DNA of 64,000 bases from Halichondria panicea (GCF_963675165.1 NC_087380.1:7326517-7390516), one strand, 5' to 3'. Shown: positions 1-13,077, numbered from the stretch's first letter. The notes: generated from the letters alone by a model not told the origin. Made by a program: numbers and translations.

Positions 1-3000
1 CCCTCGTACAGACAGGGGGTGGGCTGACACAGGTCACATGACAGTGAGGGACAGACAACAGAGCAGTTCTTGCCGATTGTTTCAGGAGGGCACTCGCAGT
101 GATAGTCCAGCACATTGTCTGTACATACACCCCCGAAATAACATGGGGAGGGGTCACAAAGGTCAACTGGCGTAGTACAAAGGTCGTATCTATTGTAGCC
201 GTACGGACAGTGACAAGTGTGGCCCATATGAAATGGCTGGGATATGTATACGTTCCTTCCAAGGTACAAAGTTCGATATGGGATCCCAGATGGCCTGTAA
301 GTAGTCATTGTAATCACAGGTCGGCAGAGTTGTAGATTGGGGCAAGGTTCGTCTGCACACACGTTATTCGTGTACCCAACCAGAGTGGAGAGTCTAGAAT
401 TATGTTGATTAGACGATAGCCGGTCAATAACAACATCTTGTTCGATATACCCGAGGCCAGTGGTGTCCCGTACGGCAAAGGCTAGCACTATAGTGTCCCT
501 CTCTCCAGCCTCCATTAATCCAAACGTCTCAATCTTCTCTCGACCGCACGATAAAGATGCGGCAACAAAACTTGCAAACTGTTCGAGTTGCAAAGACACA
601 AAACTTGCCTCGGTCACACCGACAAATGATGCAACCACTCCATTACTCAGCGTGAGATTAGACAACACATTAACGTACACCAAAACCAGCCCATGTCCTG
701 TAGCATTGCCCCAGGCCGACACACTCACGTTGAGACTGTACACACTCGACACTACTCCACGACTAACAATAATCTCCCCACCGTCCTCAGATATAGAGAA
801 ATAACGACGAACACAAGGGTCAGAGTTCGCTAATGAGAATACGTATGGTACCCCCTCCTCTTGTTCTGTAATAGCCACTCGGCCAATAAAGTTCAGTTTG
901 CTAATTTGAGATTCAAATACATTGAAATAAATAGTGAGTGGTTCCAATCTTGGAATTCCATCGTCTCTTATAATCGCTATGACAACCGGTACCGCCCTCG
1001 ACAGGTGAAAATGCTGAGCTGTGACTTGTAACACGTATTCTCGTTCATCCCGTATGGGGTCCAGCGTTGTCGTGGTAACTATCACCCCCGTTTCCTGGTT
1101 GATACTAAACAAAGTTCGATCTCCGCTTGTGATGTCATAGAGAATAGAAGATTCAAGGTCACTGGAGGTCGCTTGGACCGTTAAAAGTTCAGAGTTTGCT
1201 GGTGTTTCCACGGTAACACGTACATTGTATATAAGTTCGCTGAATATTGGAGGATAGTCTATTTCATCACCGACGGCAACGCTGATGGTTATATCGTTAC
1301 CAAGAGGCTCCTCCCCTCTGTCGGACACATGCACCACCACCTATAAGGGGGGTGAGAGTACAAAGGTCAATTACAGAGGTCAATACGTACTAACACTATA
1401 GTTACCTCATAATGGTCTCTCCTCTCGCGATCCAGAGAGGTCAAAGTGTAAACAAGTCCATTATCGTACACTCCAAACACGCCCACAGCCGCACTCTCGC
1501 CCACCACACCCCACACAAGGTCAGAGTTCGATCCAGTGTCAGCATCACATGCAGACAGTTGCAATACAGACGTGTGAGATGCTTGATTCTCCAAAACAGT
1601 CACTGAAGATAAGCTCCCCTCAAAAATCGGGCGATTGTCGTTTTCATCCGTCACTGCAATTTCCACACGAGCACTTGAGCTAAGTGGGGGCTGTCCCCCG
1701 TCACTGGCCTCTATTGTAAATGCGTATATATTAGGAGGAGTCTCATAGTCGAGTGTGCGCGCTATACTGATGGTACCAGTCATGAGGTCAATAGTGAAGG
1801 ACGAGTGGATATCAGGTGAGGTGTAGCTGATAAGGGCATTGCTACCGATATCGCGATCTGTTGCTAGCACTGTGAGTAGTTGGGTTCCAACCGGAGCTGC
1901 CTCTGACACAGGAAGCGGTGTATAGAAGGTATTATGAAACAATGGCCTCTCATCGTTTTCGTCCGTCACATTGATGTATACTAGTGTTGGAAGGCTCTCG
2001 AATTGTAGATCCGTTGCTATGACGACCAGCGTGTATTCCGATCTCTGCTCCCGATCGAGACGAATTCTACTCGTTATTAAACCATTAAATGTTCCCATAG
2101 CGAACGCATTGCCATGGTTACCAGACTGAATGTAATATTCTATGGAGGATGATCCCGAGTCACTGTCACTGGCAAGCACTTGGGTGACCTCTGACCCCGC
2201 GGGCTCGTTCTCTAGTATAAGCCCAGTGTACGCTGACTGGTTAAACACGGGATGCTCGTCGTTCACATCTGTCACACGTATCACAACTGTAACACGACTC
2301 ACACGAGGGGACGCTCCACCATCACGAGCCTCCACAGTGAACGTGTATACGTCTCTCACCTCTCTATCCAATGTTGTCCGTGTAGAAACAACTCCAGTGA
2401 CAGAATCGATGGCAAACATAGTCAGTATACTAGGCTCTGCGGTAGAGTTAAGAGAATATGATATATGGCCGAATTCTCCAAGGTCTAAATCGTCCGCTGT
2501 TACCGTGACAACTTGGGACGGTACGGCAACACTCTCGAGGACTGATACGGTATATTGTGAGCGGCTAAACAAAGGGGCGTGGTCGTTTACGTTGCCGACG
2601 GTAACATGTACGCTGACAAATGAGCGCAGAGATGGGTTGACAGTTGAATGTGCTTGCACTATGAGGCTGTAGACTTGAGTAGTCTCATAGTCCAGTGTGG
2701 CCACTAGTGACAAGTGGCCAGTCGTCTGATCAATACTGAACCTAAGAGGATAATGTGATGGAATACCGTATATAGCGGGTATATTTGGAGGGTATAAATG
2801 TTCGTGGTTTTCGCTGATGAAGCATCTACTGCGAACATTTATACCCACGAATTTAATATCGCATGCATGCATGCTGCTATTCAGCGAAAATAAAATCCGC
2901 GAAAACCTTCGAACGGTCATTCTGCAAAAATGTACCCTCGAAATATACCCGCTGTACGGTACATATACCCACACATGCATGCATACAGCTATTGAGGTGT

Positions 3001-6000
3001 GTGTGTACGTACGTGTCATGCATGGTCGTATCTAGTTAAAAACAAACCGAAAAGATATTTTATACATAATTTAACTATTTCTGTTATTAATACTGTTATA
3101 GGTTATTGGGGTTGATCGATACGAAATTCAAGTTATGGAAGCTGCCTTGAACAATTGATTAAACGGATAGGGGATTGCAGTTGAATATCTTTCAACAACC
3201 GTAACTTTAGTGTTGGTGATCTAGGGTCGAAATTGGCAAATTCTATCATCTTCCAAATATGAACATGATGATTCCATTTGTCTTTTTAAGTGAAGCTTTA
3301 ACTAATATCTCACCTCCCGTCGTAATCCCCATCCACTATGAAGTACTCCAATGCAGCCAGCGGAGGTGAGTCATTGCTAACAGCTTCCACGGTAACCAGG
3401 TACGCAATAGGGGGCGTGTCTTCAGGCAGTGTGACAGAGTACGAGGAGGCATTGAACACAGGGAGGGAGTCGGCTTCATCAGTTACTCGTATCTCTACCG
3501 TTGCTGAGCTACTCAGTACAGGATTGCCGCCATCATGAGCTAGAATAGTCAGTTGATAGTGGGGGGTCGTCTCATAGTCTAGTTGTGCTCTTAGTGTGAG
3601 TGTAGCCTGGTTGCCAGTCTGGAGAAGACTAAACGTGTTGTCAGGGTCGTTGAGAATGGTGAAAGTGACTTGACCATTGGACCCACTGTCTTCATCAATC
3701 ACCAACATCTGGAGAATATCCGACGACACCTTCGAAAGAAAAGAAGGAAATATTAAATTAGAATAGTCATCAATCAGTGATGTGCCCACGTACACTGGTC
3801 GGTGGTGGTGGCTGGTACTAACCACCTCTAGACAACAATAACCACCTCTGAGACCTAGCCTACTACATAAAAGAGTGTGCCTGAATTGAGATTGTAATTG
3901 CTGATTAAAATGGCCATACACCACTTGGCAGATTCTAGGCACATTATGATTACGCAATAGTATACAGTGGCTTTAGCCGTGATTCTGTAGATACCCTCAG
4001 AGTCAATTACTATAACGGTATTATAGTGAATACCTGAGTGTTTTCACTGACTGGCTGGATGAAGTAGGTGCCCTGTTGGAAGGTGGGTGGATTGTCGTTC
4101 AGATCTTGGACGGTTAGAGTGAACGTGGACACGGCACTCTTCCCACCACCGTCTTCTGCTCGTACTCGGAAGGTTAAGACGGAGGTGGTCTCGTGATCCA
4201 ACATCGCTGTGAGGGGAGGTACACATAACCAACCAACCAACCAACACCATGCAGTAGTGGATACCAGAGGAGGTCCGACATGTGTGCACGAATCACTACA
4301 AGTTCAGTGCATTGATGTCATTGCGGTCACGTGATAACATCCAGGCCACAATGCACTGAACTTGTAGTGATTCGTGCACGCATGTCGGACCTCCTCTGAG
4401 TGGATAGTAAAGGGACTCTTTGGGCTATCATTGTTGGAGGTTATGTTGTTTATAAGTCGGGTGAAAAATCAGCTTGACTATCTGATAATATACTTTATTA
4501 CTCTATATATAATTATAGCAACAAAGCAAGTGATATTACCAGGAGTGCATGACTCCTGATATTACACACAATGGAAGGTTGAACAATGGATGATGTCATA
4601 AACTTAACCCGTCGTCATGATGATGGGATATATACATTGTGTACACAGTGTCTGCATGTCTGGAGAGTGTGGTGTTTATAAATGGATGACTAATTTCATG
4701 GAATGCCTCGATCGCAATACTCAATCGCACCAACAACTGTCAGCCAAATTAAGTCAGGGCAAGTCTTTAATACTAGGAACATCCCTGGGGATAAACATCC
4801 ATTATCTACCACAAACATCCAATAAATAACAAATTGACTCGGTAATTAAGACACCGAGACAGCTCATAAATCACTTACAACAATACCGTGCCAACAACAA
4901 TTAATCTGCCATGCTATTGACTTAGCTACCTTCACAAGGCCTCAGAAAGTTCGAAGGATCTTCAGTGAAGGACCTTCAGTAAAGGATCTTGTGAAGGACG
5001 TTCAGTGCGGTCTGGGATCGAGACTAGCTATTGACTAACTATTGACTATGGTCTCTCACTTGGTGACTAGATAATTAAGACACGATCGAGACAACTATAA
5101 AAATCACTCTGGCAATAGCTTACGAATGTCATGCCAACAATTAATAATTATCGTATAGCGCGTGTATTTTTTCGTATCATAGAGCATCATACGAAAATTA
5201 AATTATTCTACCACAAATTAACACACTCAACGTCACTATCCTGAGCTGCACGAATATTTAAAATACGAAATGTTTAATTGGACAGTTCATACAAAAATTT
5301 GCACCAACGAAAATTACTACCATATTACAAGAATATTTTGCAGGTGAAAAACCTTTGCGAATGAGCCAAATCAGTAGACCTTTTGCTATCTAACTATTGC
5401 AATCTGACAAGGATCGTGTGCATTCACTAATAATTTAAGGTTTTGCGATTTTATTGTTGCGAATTTATCAACTCTCGCAAAGTTCGCATAATCATGTTTG
5501 ATGCTAGTAATACTAGTAGATCTCAGTGATAAGATAACTCACCGGTCACTGTAATGTCTCCATGTTGAGAGTGGATCTCAAACAGTGACAGTACGCTCTC
5601 ATCGCCGCTAGCAACCAGCGAGTATGTAACTTCACCTTCAATTCCCACGTCTGGATCATTAGCGATGACCGTTCCCACGGTAACACCAGGCTCGTTATTC
5701 TCGTACAGTAGCTCCGAGTAAAAAAGTGTATTAAATCGAGGGGGGGTGTTGGATACTTGACGAAGCGTCCGTAAGTGACCATGGCTAATTTGAGATGTGG
5801 CAGGTGAGGTCAACAGAGGGGAGTCAACAATATGGTCATGAATATCATTAGTGGGCTTAGCCAAAGAGGACAAAGGCCTGACAGACAGTACAAGAGAGTT
5901 GCCTGGGGCAGCACTCAAACACGACGCTCGATCAAAAGCCAAGGAGTGTGTCGTATTAATCAACAGACTCTTTGTGTGATTAGCAGACATTGAAACTGTT

Positions 6001-6452
6001 ATATTAACCCATTCTTCATGTTTGTCCACTCCTTGGCCACCTCCTTTGTCGATGGTATGTACACGAACAAATCCATCGTATTGGGCATGCTCGAATAGCC
6101 CTCCTCCTTGTAGTGTAGCCCCTGAGGGCAGAGTCAAGTACTCCAATGGGTTCCACCAACATCCAATCTTGCTGCACACTCCAAAAAGATTTAGATCAAT
6201 TTCCTCAGTCTCTTGAGCAGGTCCAGTCAGTAATAGATGAGCAGTCTTGTCTCTGTTCCCCTGAGGGCAGACACATTGTAGCATAGATCTCTTGTTGCTT
6301 GTTTGCACTATCTTGAGCCATGGAGTATTCGTTGTGTGGACCATGTGGCCTTCTGGGTGGTCGAGGTAGCCACAGGGGGTCCATGAGATGGCTTCTCCAG
6401 ACCACCACAGAATTAGAACAAGCTGCAGGCAGAGAGGGGGGAGGGTCTGCAT
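1..6452 (-). CDS. Cadherin with EGF modules (3' end beyond window)
   Basis: Cell-surface calcium-dependent adhesion protein, read on the minus strand. Exons by phase: 5543-6452, 4034-4206, 3314-3729, 1406-2751 and <1-1340, giving about 1395 residues in one frame. The start is the ATG at 6452 (MQTLPPLCLQLVLILWWSG), which begins a signal peptide; the open frame extends to 6470 only through a TTG. About 200 Cys-containing residues that I do not recognise follow. Then come roughly eight to nine extracellular cadherin repeats, marked by LNDNPPTF, NVNDHAPLF, DVNDEHPVF, DENDERPLF and DENDNRPIF. Two linkers are degenerate (DEADSLPVF, DEIDYPPIF). The last visible part has Cys-rich and EGF-like modules (CDPSPCYFGGVCTDN...CECPPETIGKNC). 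Membrane and cytoplasmic parts lie left of base 1, so a classical or FAT-like type cannot be decided. It is divergent from the EPS15 gene. Confidence 0.9.
2764..2961. repeat. Palindromic MITE-like element (TATAGCGGG family) in cadherin intron
   Basis: Lies in the cadherin intron between 2752 and 3313. The ends are complementary: ACCGTATATAGCGGGTAT on the left and its near-complement ATACCCGCTGTACGGT on the right. The interior carries the arms AAATGTTCGTGGTTTTCGC and matching complement. A related copy sits at about 27280-27480. It extends an open frame into the intron, which must not be read as coding. Confidence 0.75.
4266..4397. repeat. Long hairpin (inverted repeat) in cadherin intron
   Basis: Arms of about 48 bases (4266-4314 and 4349-4397) are almost perfectly complementary around a roughly 35-base loop. 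The left arm contains GTGCACGAATCACTACAAGT and the right arm its complement. It lies in the 4207-5542 intron. Likely a non-autonomous transposon relic. Confidence 0.8.
5318..5518. repeat. MITE copy 1, terminal repeat like CCGTATTACTAGAATATTTT
   Basis: About 200 bases with degenerate terminal inverted repeats and an interior (TTTGCGAATGAGCCAAATCA, GATCGTGTG, GTTTGATGCT) that recurs at 11353-11554 and 34224-34425. It lies in the first cadherin intron, and this copy is the most eroded at its left end. The rest of this intron (4398-5317) is AT-rich with no coding signal. Confidence 0.75.
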
Positions 6453-7025
6453 GCTGTGAAACTGCAGCAAGCTAGCTAGCGCGATTAATCTAGGTCCTAC
6501 CTAGCTTAATGGGTAGAACGTGTATAGCTCATTGTTAAGAGAAGTATGCATCCTAGACTATGACTTCACTTTGCATGTAACTTACCAATAAATAAATCTG
6601 TCTTCTTTGGATATCAAGAGCCATTTTGCAACTGAAAGCAATAGTTCTTGTTGCACAAACTCCTCTAGTTATCTTGATGAGTGATCTGCCTTACCATCAT
6701 CTCTGCATCAGTAGTACTCTTAGCTACTAGTAGGAGTATGTGCTAATAAAGAGTGGTGTGTCAAGTTATCAACAATCTGAGCTCAGCTATGAATATCATT
6801 AAAACTAACAGATAATGAATATGCTGAGTTGACAATCTTTAAGTGGAGGCAATAAAGAAAACGAAGAAGATTCCAACTATGCAATTAAAAAACTATGAAT
6901 TTTAAACAGATCATTATGAAAATGCAATCGTTGATCACGTGATCCCAACTATAAAGTTTTATAACTTTTAGTAACACTGGAAAGAGGACCTTTCTTCGCT
7001 TGGCGCCTATCTAAGCTCTGACAAG
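6453..7025. promoter_or_regulatory. Shared intergenic (candidate bidirectional promoter) between cadherin and EPS15 genes
   Basis: Only 573 bases separate the two divergent start codons. It is AT-rich with no ORF of note. Both 5' UTRs and both promoters must fit here unless there are untranslated upstream exons. I see no convincing TATA box. Co-regulation is inference from spacing only. Confidence 0.45.
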
Positions 7026-10000
7026 ATGGCTGGACTGCCTCCCATTACACAGGTAGGCAGTACTGTCAAAGTCTCAAGGCTCAGTTTGACTTTGTTTTGT
7101 CCTAGTTGGCTGGCAACCATCGAGTTTTATTTGAGGGTTTCTGGGCCCTTGTGGATCAGGCTGGTAGTGGCAGTGTGCCAGCCAGCATCGCTGCTGAGTT
7201 CCTCAAGAAGAGCCAACTGAGAGAGTCTGTCCTACACAAGGTACTCCATCATAGTACGCTAACGTACCATAATTATAACCAACACGATCGCCCCAATGTA
7301 CGTGTAGAGTATATATAATTATACTGTAGTTGATGTACTACAGCGCCAGAAGAAAATCATGTACAAAAAACAAATTTATGTAAGAGTGGCGCTGTAATTA
7401 CATCGACTACGGTATTATCATTCGTTTAAGACATGTACATGTACATGTCCATATATTCCTCAGATCTGGGATTTGAGTGACCCAACGTCAACAGGAAGTC
7501 TTGACAAGCAAGGCTTCTTCATGGCTCTCCGTCTGGTGGCCGCCTGCCAGAAGGGCAAGGAAGCGAATGTTACCAACATAGCTCTCACTGACCCCCCTCC
7601 AAGGTTTAACGGCATAGACCACGCCTCCCTGGATGGACGGAGCAAGTGGAGCATTGACAAAGACGAGCAGACCAGATACGAGCATCTCTTTCAAGTGAGG
7701 GAATGGTCTACTACACTAATTACATACCAGGGACATGCCCACACTGCACTGATCGTGGTACCAAACCGATAGACAAGAATAACCACCACTGTAGGCCTAG
7801 TTTAACACATGAAAGAGGCAATTTATGTATTAAATTGGAGGATTAAAAATAGTCACCACTTCGAAATTTTGTGAACACTATTATAGAAGCTGTACGAACC
7901 CCCCCCCCTCTGTGTAATAGATGTGTTGCCTCTCACTGTAGAGCCTGATTCCGACCAATGGGTTACTCTCAGGGGACAAGGCAAGACCCTTCATGCTCTC
8001 ATCCAAACTACCCATGGATGTCCTGGGGAAGGTGTGGAATCTTTCTGACATTGACAAAGATGGTAGCCTGGACAAGGATGAATTTTCAGTGGTGAGAAAA
8101 CACACTATTAACTTAATGTACATTTTAAAAATTTTCCAATGACTGATTATCCTATTGTCCCCTCCTGCAGGCTATGAAGTTGATCTCTCTTGCCCAGGGT
8201 GGTGAGACTCTACCCCCATCCCTCCCCTCCACGCTTATACCCCCCTCTAAGACCAAGGGGGGCGTGTCCTTCCCCCCTACGTCCATGGGGGCCATGTCTT
8301 TCCCCCCTACGTCCATGGAGGCTCCTCTGAATACCAGCATCCTGAATACCAGCATCCCAGAATCTCCTATTACAAGAACCCAGGCCACTAGTGTAAGCGT
8401 GTTGTGTCTTTAATGGCTCAACTACAATGTGTGTACATGTATACACTGTAGTTCCATTACCGGCCTTGTACATGTGTGTGGGTGTGTGAGGGTGTGTGTG
8501 TGTGGGTGTGTGAGGGTGTGTGTGTGTGTACAAAAGTATAGGTGAGAGGTAGTCATAATTACTGACTCAGCCTAGGAGTGGAAAAGGCTATCTAATTTCA
8601 CGTACAAAAATTTCACGTACTAATCCAATGTTAGTACTGTTCTGGTATACTGGAGTGTGTGTGTGTGTGTGCATCAGCAAAGCCCCTCCCCTTGCAGACA
8701 GAGTGGGTGGTTCCCCCTGAGGCTAAGGCAAAGTACGACACCTACTTCCAGGGTATTGACAAGGATCACGATGGAATAGTGTCGGGAGATGAGGCTCGAA
8801 CTCTCTTTATGGCCTCCAACCTGCCACCCAAACTACTAGCCCACGTCTGGTGAGTGGGAGCCATGCTCTCTGTATTATAGTAGCTTTAGAAACATGTAGC
8901 AGACTACAGTAGCCTAAGTATAGCATTGTTTAGATTCCCAGCAATACTGGGCGCCTTATTTAGAAGAAGTACGGTGACTGTTTGTAGAAGATGACAGAGG
9001 CTTTTTATAATTATGTTTGCAAAACAAGAAAACACAAATGAATTTATATGGTGCTACATAGGGGAAATGTCCTGGTGGGCGCATAATTAGAAGGAGCCTT
9101 ATTTCGAAGAAGTGCGGTAGTTAAACTATAACATCTCTCTGCTCCTGCAGGCATCTGTGTGATATTGACAAGACAGGCAAGCTCAACGGTGATCAGTTTG
9201 CGCTGGCCATGTTCTTAATAGCAGAGAAGGTTCGAGGGAAGGAAGTACCCACTGAGCTCACACCTGCCATGATACCACCGGCACTACGGAAACAGACCAC
9301 ACCCCCTAACAACACGCCCACACACAGCTCTGCCGCTTCTAGTTGGGCATCCCCGGCTTGGAGCGCACCTGGAGTCGCTATGGCAACGTCTGTAGCCATA
9401 GCTACATCAGCTTCAAGTACATCGACAGCATGGTCTACTACGCCCACCAGTTTAATGGGGGAACCCATGGCAACAACTGGCGAGGAGGGGGATGGGTTTG
9501 GGAGTGACTTCTCATCCATCATGGAACTAGACACCATCTCGAAAGAAGTGGACACCATTCGAAAGTAAGTACATGTGTTCAGTTGAATGCTCCATAAATA
9601 ACTAGTCTACTGTACATGGATTCAACTAGCAATTTTATGGCTTAGAATATTGTAACATAGGAGAGCAAGCAAAGCATGATGTTGGTAGATTTGGTAGATT
9701 TATATATAACAAAGTCTGTTGTTGTACACTGTCTGTACAGACTGTCACACCATTTACTCATGGTAATACTCCCTCCAGAGAGAAGTCTCAGCTGTCAGAG
9801 GAAATAAAGAGCAAGCAGGAGTTGATCCTGTCCCGTCAGTCTGAGGTGGAGGGACTACAGAATGAGGCTGAGGCCAGTGCTGGGCAGAGAGAGAGACTGG
9901 AGAAAGAGAGGGCGGAGGCTCAGGAACGTTTGGAAGAGTTAGACAGAGATAAGGGACGTGTGGACAGGGAGATTGCTGAGATGAGACGCAAGTGTGAGGA

Positions 10001-10242
10001 GGAACAAAAAGAGGTACTTTGTGTGTGTATCAACACTAGCTATTCATTCATTACGTTGTAACAGGTTGGAGTTATGCTCTCGCCAGATTTCTTGTTTCCA
10101 CGCTTTTTAGTTATGAGTCCAGGTAACCTTGTGTCAGCCGCTCTTTACCAAATTAATTTAGAATTAGAATCACCCCCCTACACACGCACACGCACACACG
10201 CACACACTCACACACACACACACTCACACACGCACGCACACG

Positions 10243-10324
<82 letters not shown>

Positions 10325-12927
10325 TCGATCGTCTCAAAGAGACATTATCAGCTCAGCAAGTGAGTAAGGCAAGTCAGACAGAAGAATTGGAAAAGCTGAG
10401 GGTTCAACTGGAGGCACTAAGGAAAGAAGAGAAAGAGTACAAAGACAATGTACACATGATAATCATTATGTTGAGCAATAATTCATTCTCATACTGTCCC
10501 TAGGTTGAAGCCAGTGCAGGGGAGCTGGACAAGCTACAGAAGGCCCACCAGAACATCCAAACCCAAATATCACAGGTACAAGAAATCTGAAAAATGTATG
10601 ATCTCATAACAAAGATTTTTCATTCACTCCCCCCCCCCCCCCATAGACTCGTCAGAAGATAGACTTGTACAAGGAGGAGCATCAGAGTCTCTCTGGGGCA
10701 CTGGCCATGTACCCTCCCATCTCAACCCCCTCCTCCACACGTTCATCCAGTGTTGTCAATATCAGTGACATGGCTCTCTCCCACTTGCCCTCTGAGTTAA
10801 ACGTACCGCACATTTCAGAGCCCGATGCCATCTCAGCCAGAGCCACTGTGAGTGTGTGTGGGGTGTGTGGAGGGGGTGGGTTGTTTTTGTGGGTTCGGCC
10901 CCTTCCTATCACACTACTGTTGAGATAGTCTTGTACTGGCTTATGAATTTCATCTGTAGCTCATTGTGTGTTTTTAGTCCTCACTTTGATCTTGTAGCCT
11001 ATATAATTATAGTAAAGTTCACCATGTGTCTGCTACGTATACAGGCTGGGTCCAGTAGTCCCGTGTCAAGCATCAGCGGGTTCAGCACTAACTCTCATAT
11101 GGACGATGGGGGCGAGGATTCAAGCGGCAAGGGAGACGACAAACGAACAGGGGCAGACCCCTTCACCTCCACACACACTGGGAGTGACCCTTTCGCTGCA
11201 TTCTCACTGCCTCCTGATGACCCCTTTGCCGTCAACAGAGGAGGAGGTGCAGCTTTCAAACCATCAGACTTGTCTGCATTTGATCCATTTGGAACCTCGG
11301 ATCCTTTTAAGGTAATTGTTTTGGACCTGTGTACATGTATATAAACTACATGTACCGTATTACTAGAATATTTTGCGAGTGAAAAACTTTTGCAAATGAC
11401 AAATCAGCGGAAAATGTACGTCTTGCGATCTAACTATTGCGTTCTGGCAAGAATCGTGTGTCATTACCAGTACTTAGTTTTGCAATTTTATTTTTGCCAA
11501 GTGATCAAATTTCACATATGTTTGATGCTCGCAAAACATTCTAGTAATACTGTAGAAGTGATTACGTATACATGTACGTGTAGTCATAGTGACATGCTGT
11601 ACAGCTGTTGACATGTTAATTTCTTGTAGGCTACAAGTTCTGCTCCTCCTGGTGACAATCTTTTTAAGAGTGATCCATTCGCTAGTAGTTCAGCGGGCAT
11701 GGTCAAGGCATCTGCCCCGCCCACCATGTCTGGTGGTAGCACCGACCCCTTCAGTGGACAAGACCCATTCAGTAGCGACCCCTTCGCTAGCATAGAGAGG
11801 AAAGACGGGGAACAGGTACATGTAATGTTACTACTTGCATGATGTACATGTACTGTCTTTATCGTATAGCGGGTAATGTTCTAGCAGCATATTTCACAGA
11901 TTGCGAATTTTGCGATTTATTTTCGAGGATAGAGGATCAAATGACCACACCCCTATATACAGTAGAGAGGTCTTTCAATACCGAGAGTAAAGTACCGGGA
12001 GTAAAGTACCGGGAGTAAACAATGATTCCCAATTTTCAGGGTTCGAGGTTAATTTGCAAATATCTCGAAAATAAAGCGCTTATAGTGTGTGCGTGTGTGC
12101 TACTACAGAATAGAGCAAGCTTATAATTCAGTTCATTGAGGTTTTCAGACTGCCTGCTCACTGTCACTGTCTACGCACTGTCACTGTCTACTCACTGTCA
12201 CTGTCTACCCTCTCCTTACAGCTGTCTGGTTGGTCCTCTAATGCTTTCTCTATGGACCCATTTGCCAGTCAAGGCTCCACCTCTGACCCCTTCTCCAGTG
12301 ATCCATTTGGGGATGACCCCTTCAGTCGCCAGGGCAACGCTGGAGAGGACAACCCCTTTAATCAACCAGCCCCATCAGCTAATAATGTCACAGTACCAGA
12401 ACCACTTCCTCAGGTACGAATGTCTGTGTGTACATGTTCATGTTGTTATTTGTGTAGATTCACTCACATGATTGTAACCTTACTGGCCACAGGGCTCTTA
12501 AAAACATTTTTAATACTAGTTTGGGTGACTAAGATCAATGCCTGCCTCCCCCCGGTTACTGGTGGCCAGTGGGTAAAGCACTCAACTCAAGAGCGGTCCA
12601 TGGTTGAGAGTTCGAGTCCCATCAGTAGCAGAAGTGTTTTCTAAGTATAGCTTTGCCCCGAGTAGGAGCATGTTCACCCCACATGCTAACAGGATGTAAA
12701 GCCGGAGGTCCCGATATTGATAGAGAAAGAAAAAAGTACCCTCCTCACACACACACACACTTGCCTCCCCTCCCCTCCTGCAGCCTGGTCCCCATGCCTC
12801 CAACACTGAGCGTCTACGTTGGGCACAGAGAGAGAGCGAGCGAGAACAAGCTCTGAGGAACAAAAGACAAGTAGAAGAGGAAGACGCCATTGCCAAAGCC
12901 ATCAGAGAGTCTATGAAGAAATCGTGA
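7026..12927 (+). CDS. EPS15: EPS15/EPS15L1-like endocytic adaptor
   Basis: Clathrin-coated-pit scaffold. Fifteen exons: 7026-7052, 7106-7240, 7464-7694, 7942-8091, 8171-8392, 8698-8849, 9151-9564, 9779-10013, 10324-10449, 10504-10575, 10647-10847, 11045-11311, 11630-11815, 12222-12413, 12784-12927; 917 residues, close to human EPS15 (about 900). Three EH domains bind NPF partners: [15 protein letters not shown]...[15 protein letters not shown], then YEHLFQSL...[18 protein letters not shown], then [18 protein letters not shown]...[17 protein letters not shown]. The last two keep calcium-loop acidic residues. A heptad-rich coiled coil (exons 8-11) precedes many DPF motifs for AP-2 binding. The end, [16 protein letters not shown], is a ubiquitin-interacting motif. 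The start ATG is followed by MAGLPPITQ, a normal short first exon. Whether it corresponds to EPS15 or EPS15L1 cannot be told. Confidence 0.95.
7322..7414. repeat. Short terminal-inverted-repeat element in EPS15 intron 2
   Basis: About 93 bases with imperfect inverted ends: ACTGTAGTTGATGTACTACA at the left, with GCGCCA at its inner border, answered by TGGCGCTGTAATTACATCGA and CTACGGT at the right. No coding content. Typical of a small MITE. Confidence 0.7.
10183..10322. repeat. (CA)n microsatellite forming a splice acceptor
   Basis: About 140 bases of CA repeat with a few CG and CT interruptions at the left. The terminal ...CACACAG serves as the acceptor of EPS15 exon 9, which starts at 10324 ([12 protein letters not shown]). 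It is therefore also the polypyrimidine-poor 3' splice region of that intron. Confidence 0.9.
11353..11554. repeat. MITE copy 2 (CCGTATTACTAGAATATTTT family), EPS15 intron 12
   Basis: Best-preserved copy. The left end CCGTATTACTAGAATATTTT and right end AAACATTCTAGTAATACTGT are complementary with few mismatches. The interior shares GATCTAACTATTGCGTTCTG-type sequence with copies 1 and 3. It sits between exons 12 and 13 and is not coding. Confidence 0.85.
12555..12635 (+). repeat. tRNA-derived SINE-like fragment
   Basis: Contains an A-box-like TGGCCAGTGGGTAAAGCACT followed at normal spacing by a B-box-like AGTTCGAGTCCC, with ACTCAAG between them as in a leucine-type anticodon loop. The acceptor stem does not pair and there is no 5'/3' tRNA symmetry, so it is a SINE head rather than a working tRNA gene. 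It lies in the last EPS15 intron. Confidence 0.55.
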
Positions 12928-13077
12928 GAAGAATCACTCAGAACTATATATTATAGTAGAGACTGATTATTAGCCCCTGTGTGTGCGTTGATATTCATCA
13001 TTATTTTTTGTGAGGTGCATTAAAAATTCACTACATGTAGATCTGCTTTTTGTCTCAAAGACCATCATTGCGGCCCG

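Noticed and set aside
2752-3019. N-terminal extension of the long cadherin ORF
   Set aside because: This part is intron containing a palindromic repeat; the phase-correct acceptor is at 2752, joining to the exon at 3314-3729.
7463-7694. Minus-strand ORFs across EPS15 exon 3
   Set aside because: Shadows of the EH domain exon on the plus strand.
12555-12635. Functional tRNA-Leu gene
   Set aside because: Promoter-box-like sequences are present but acceptor and anticodon stems do not pair.
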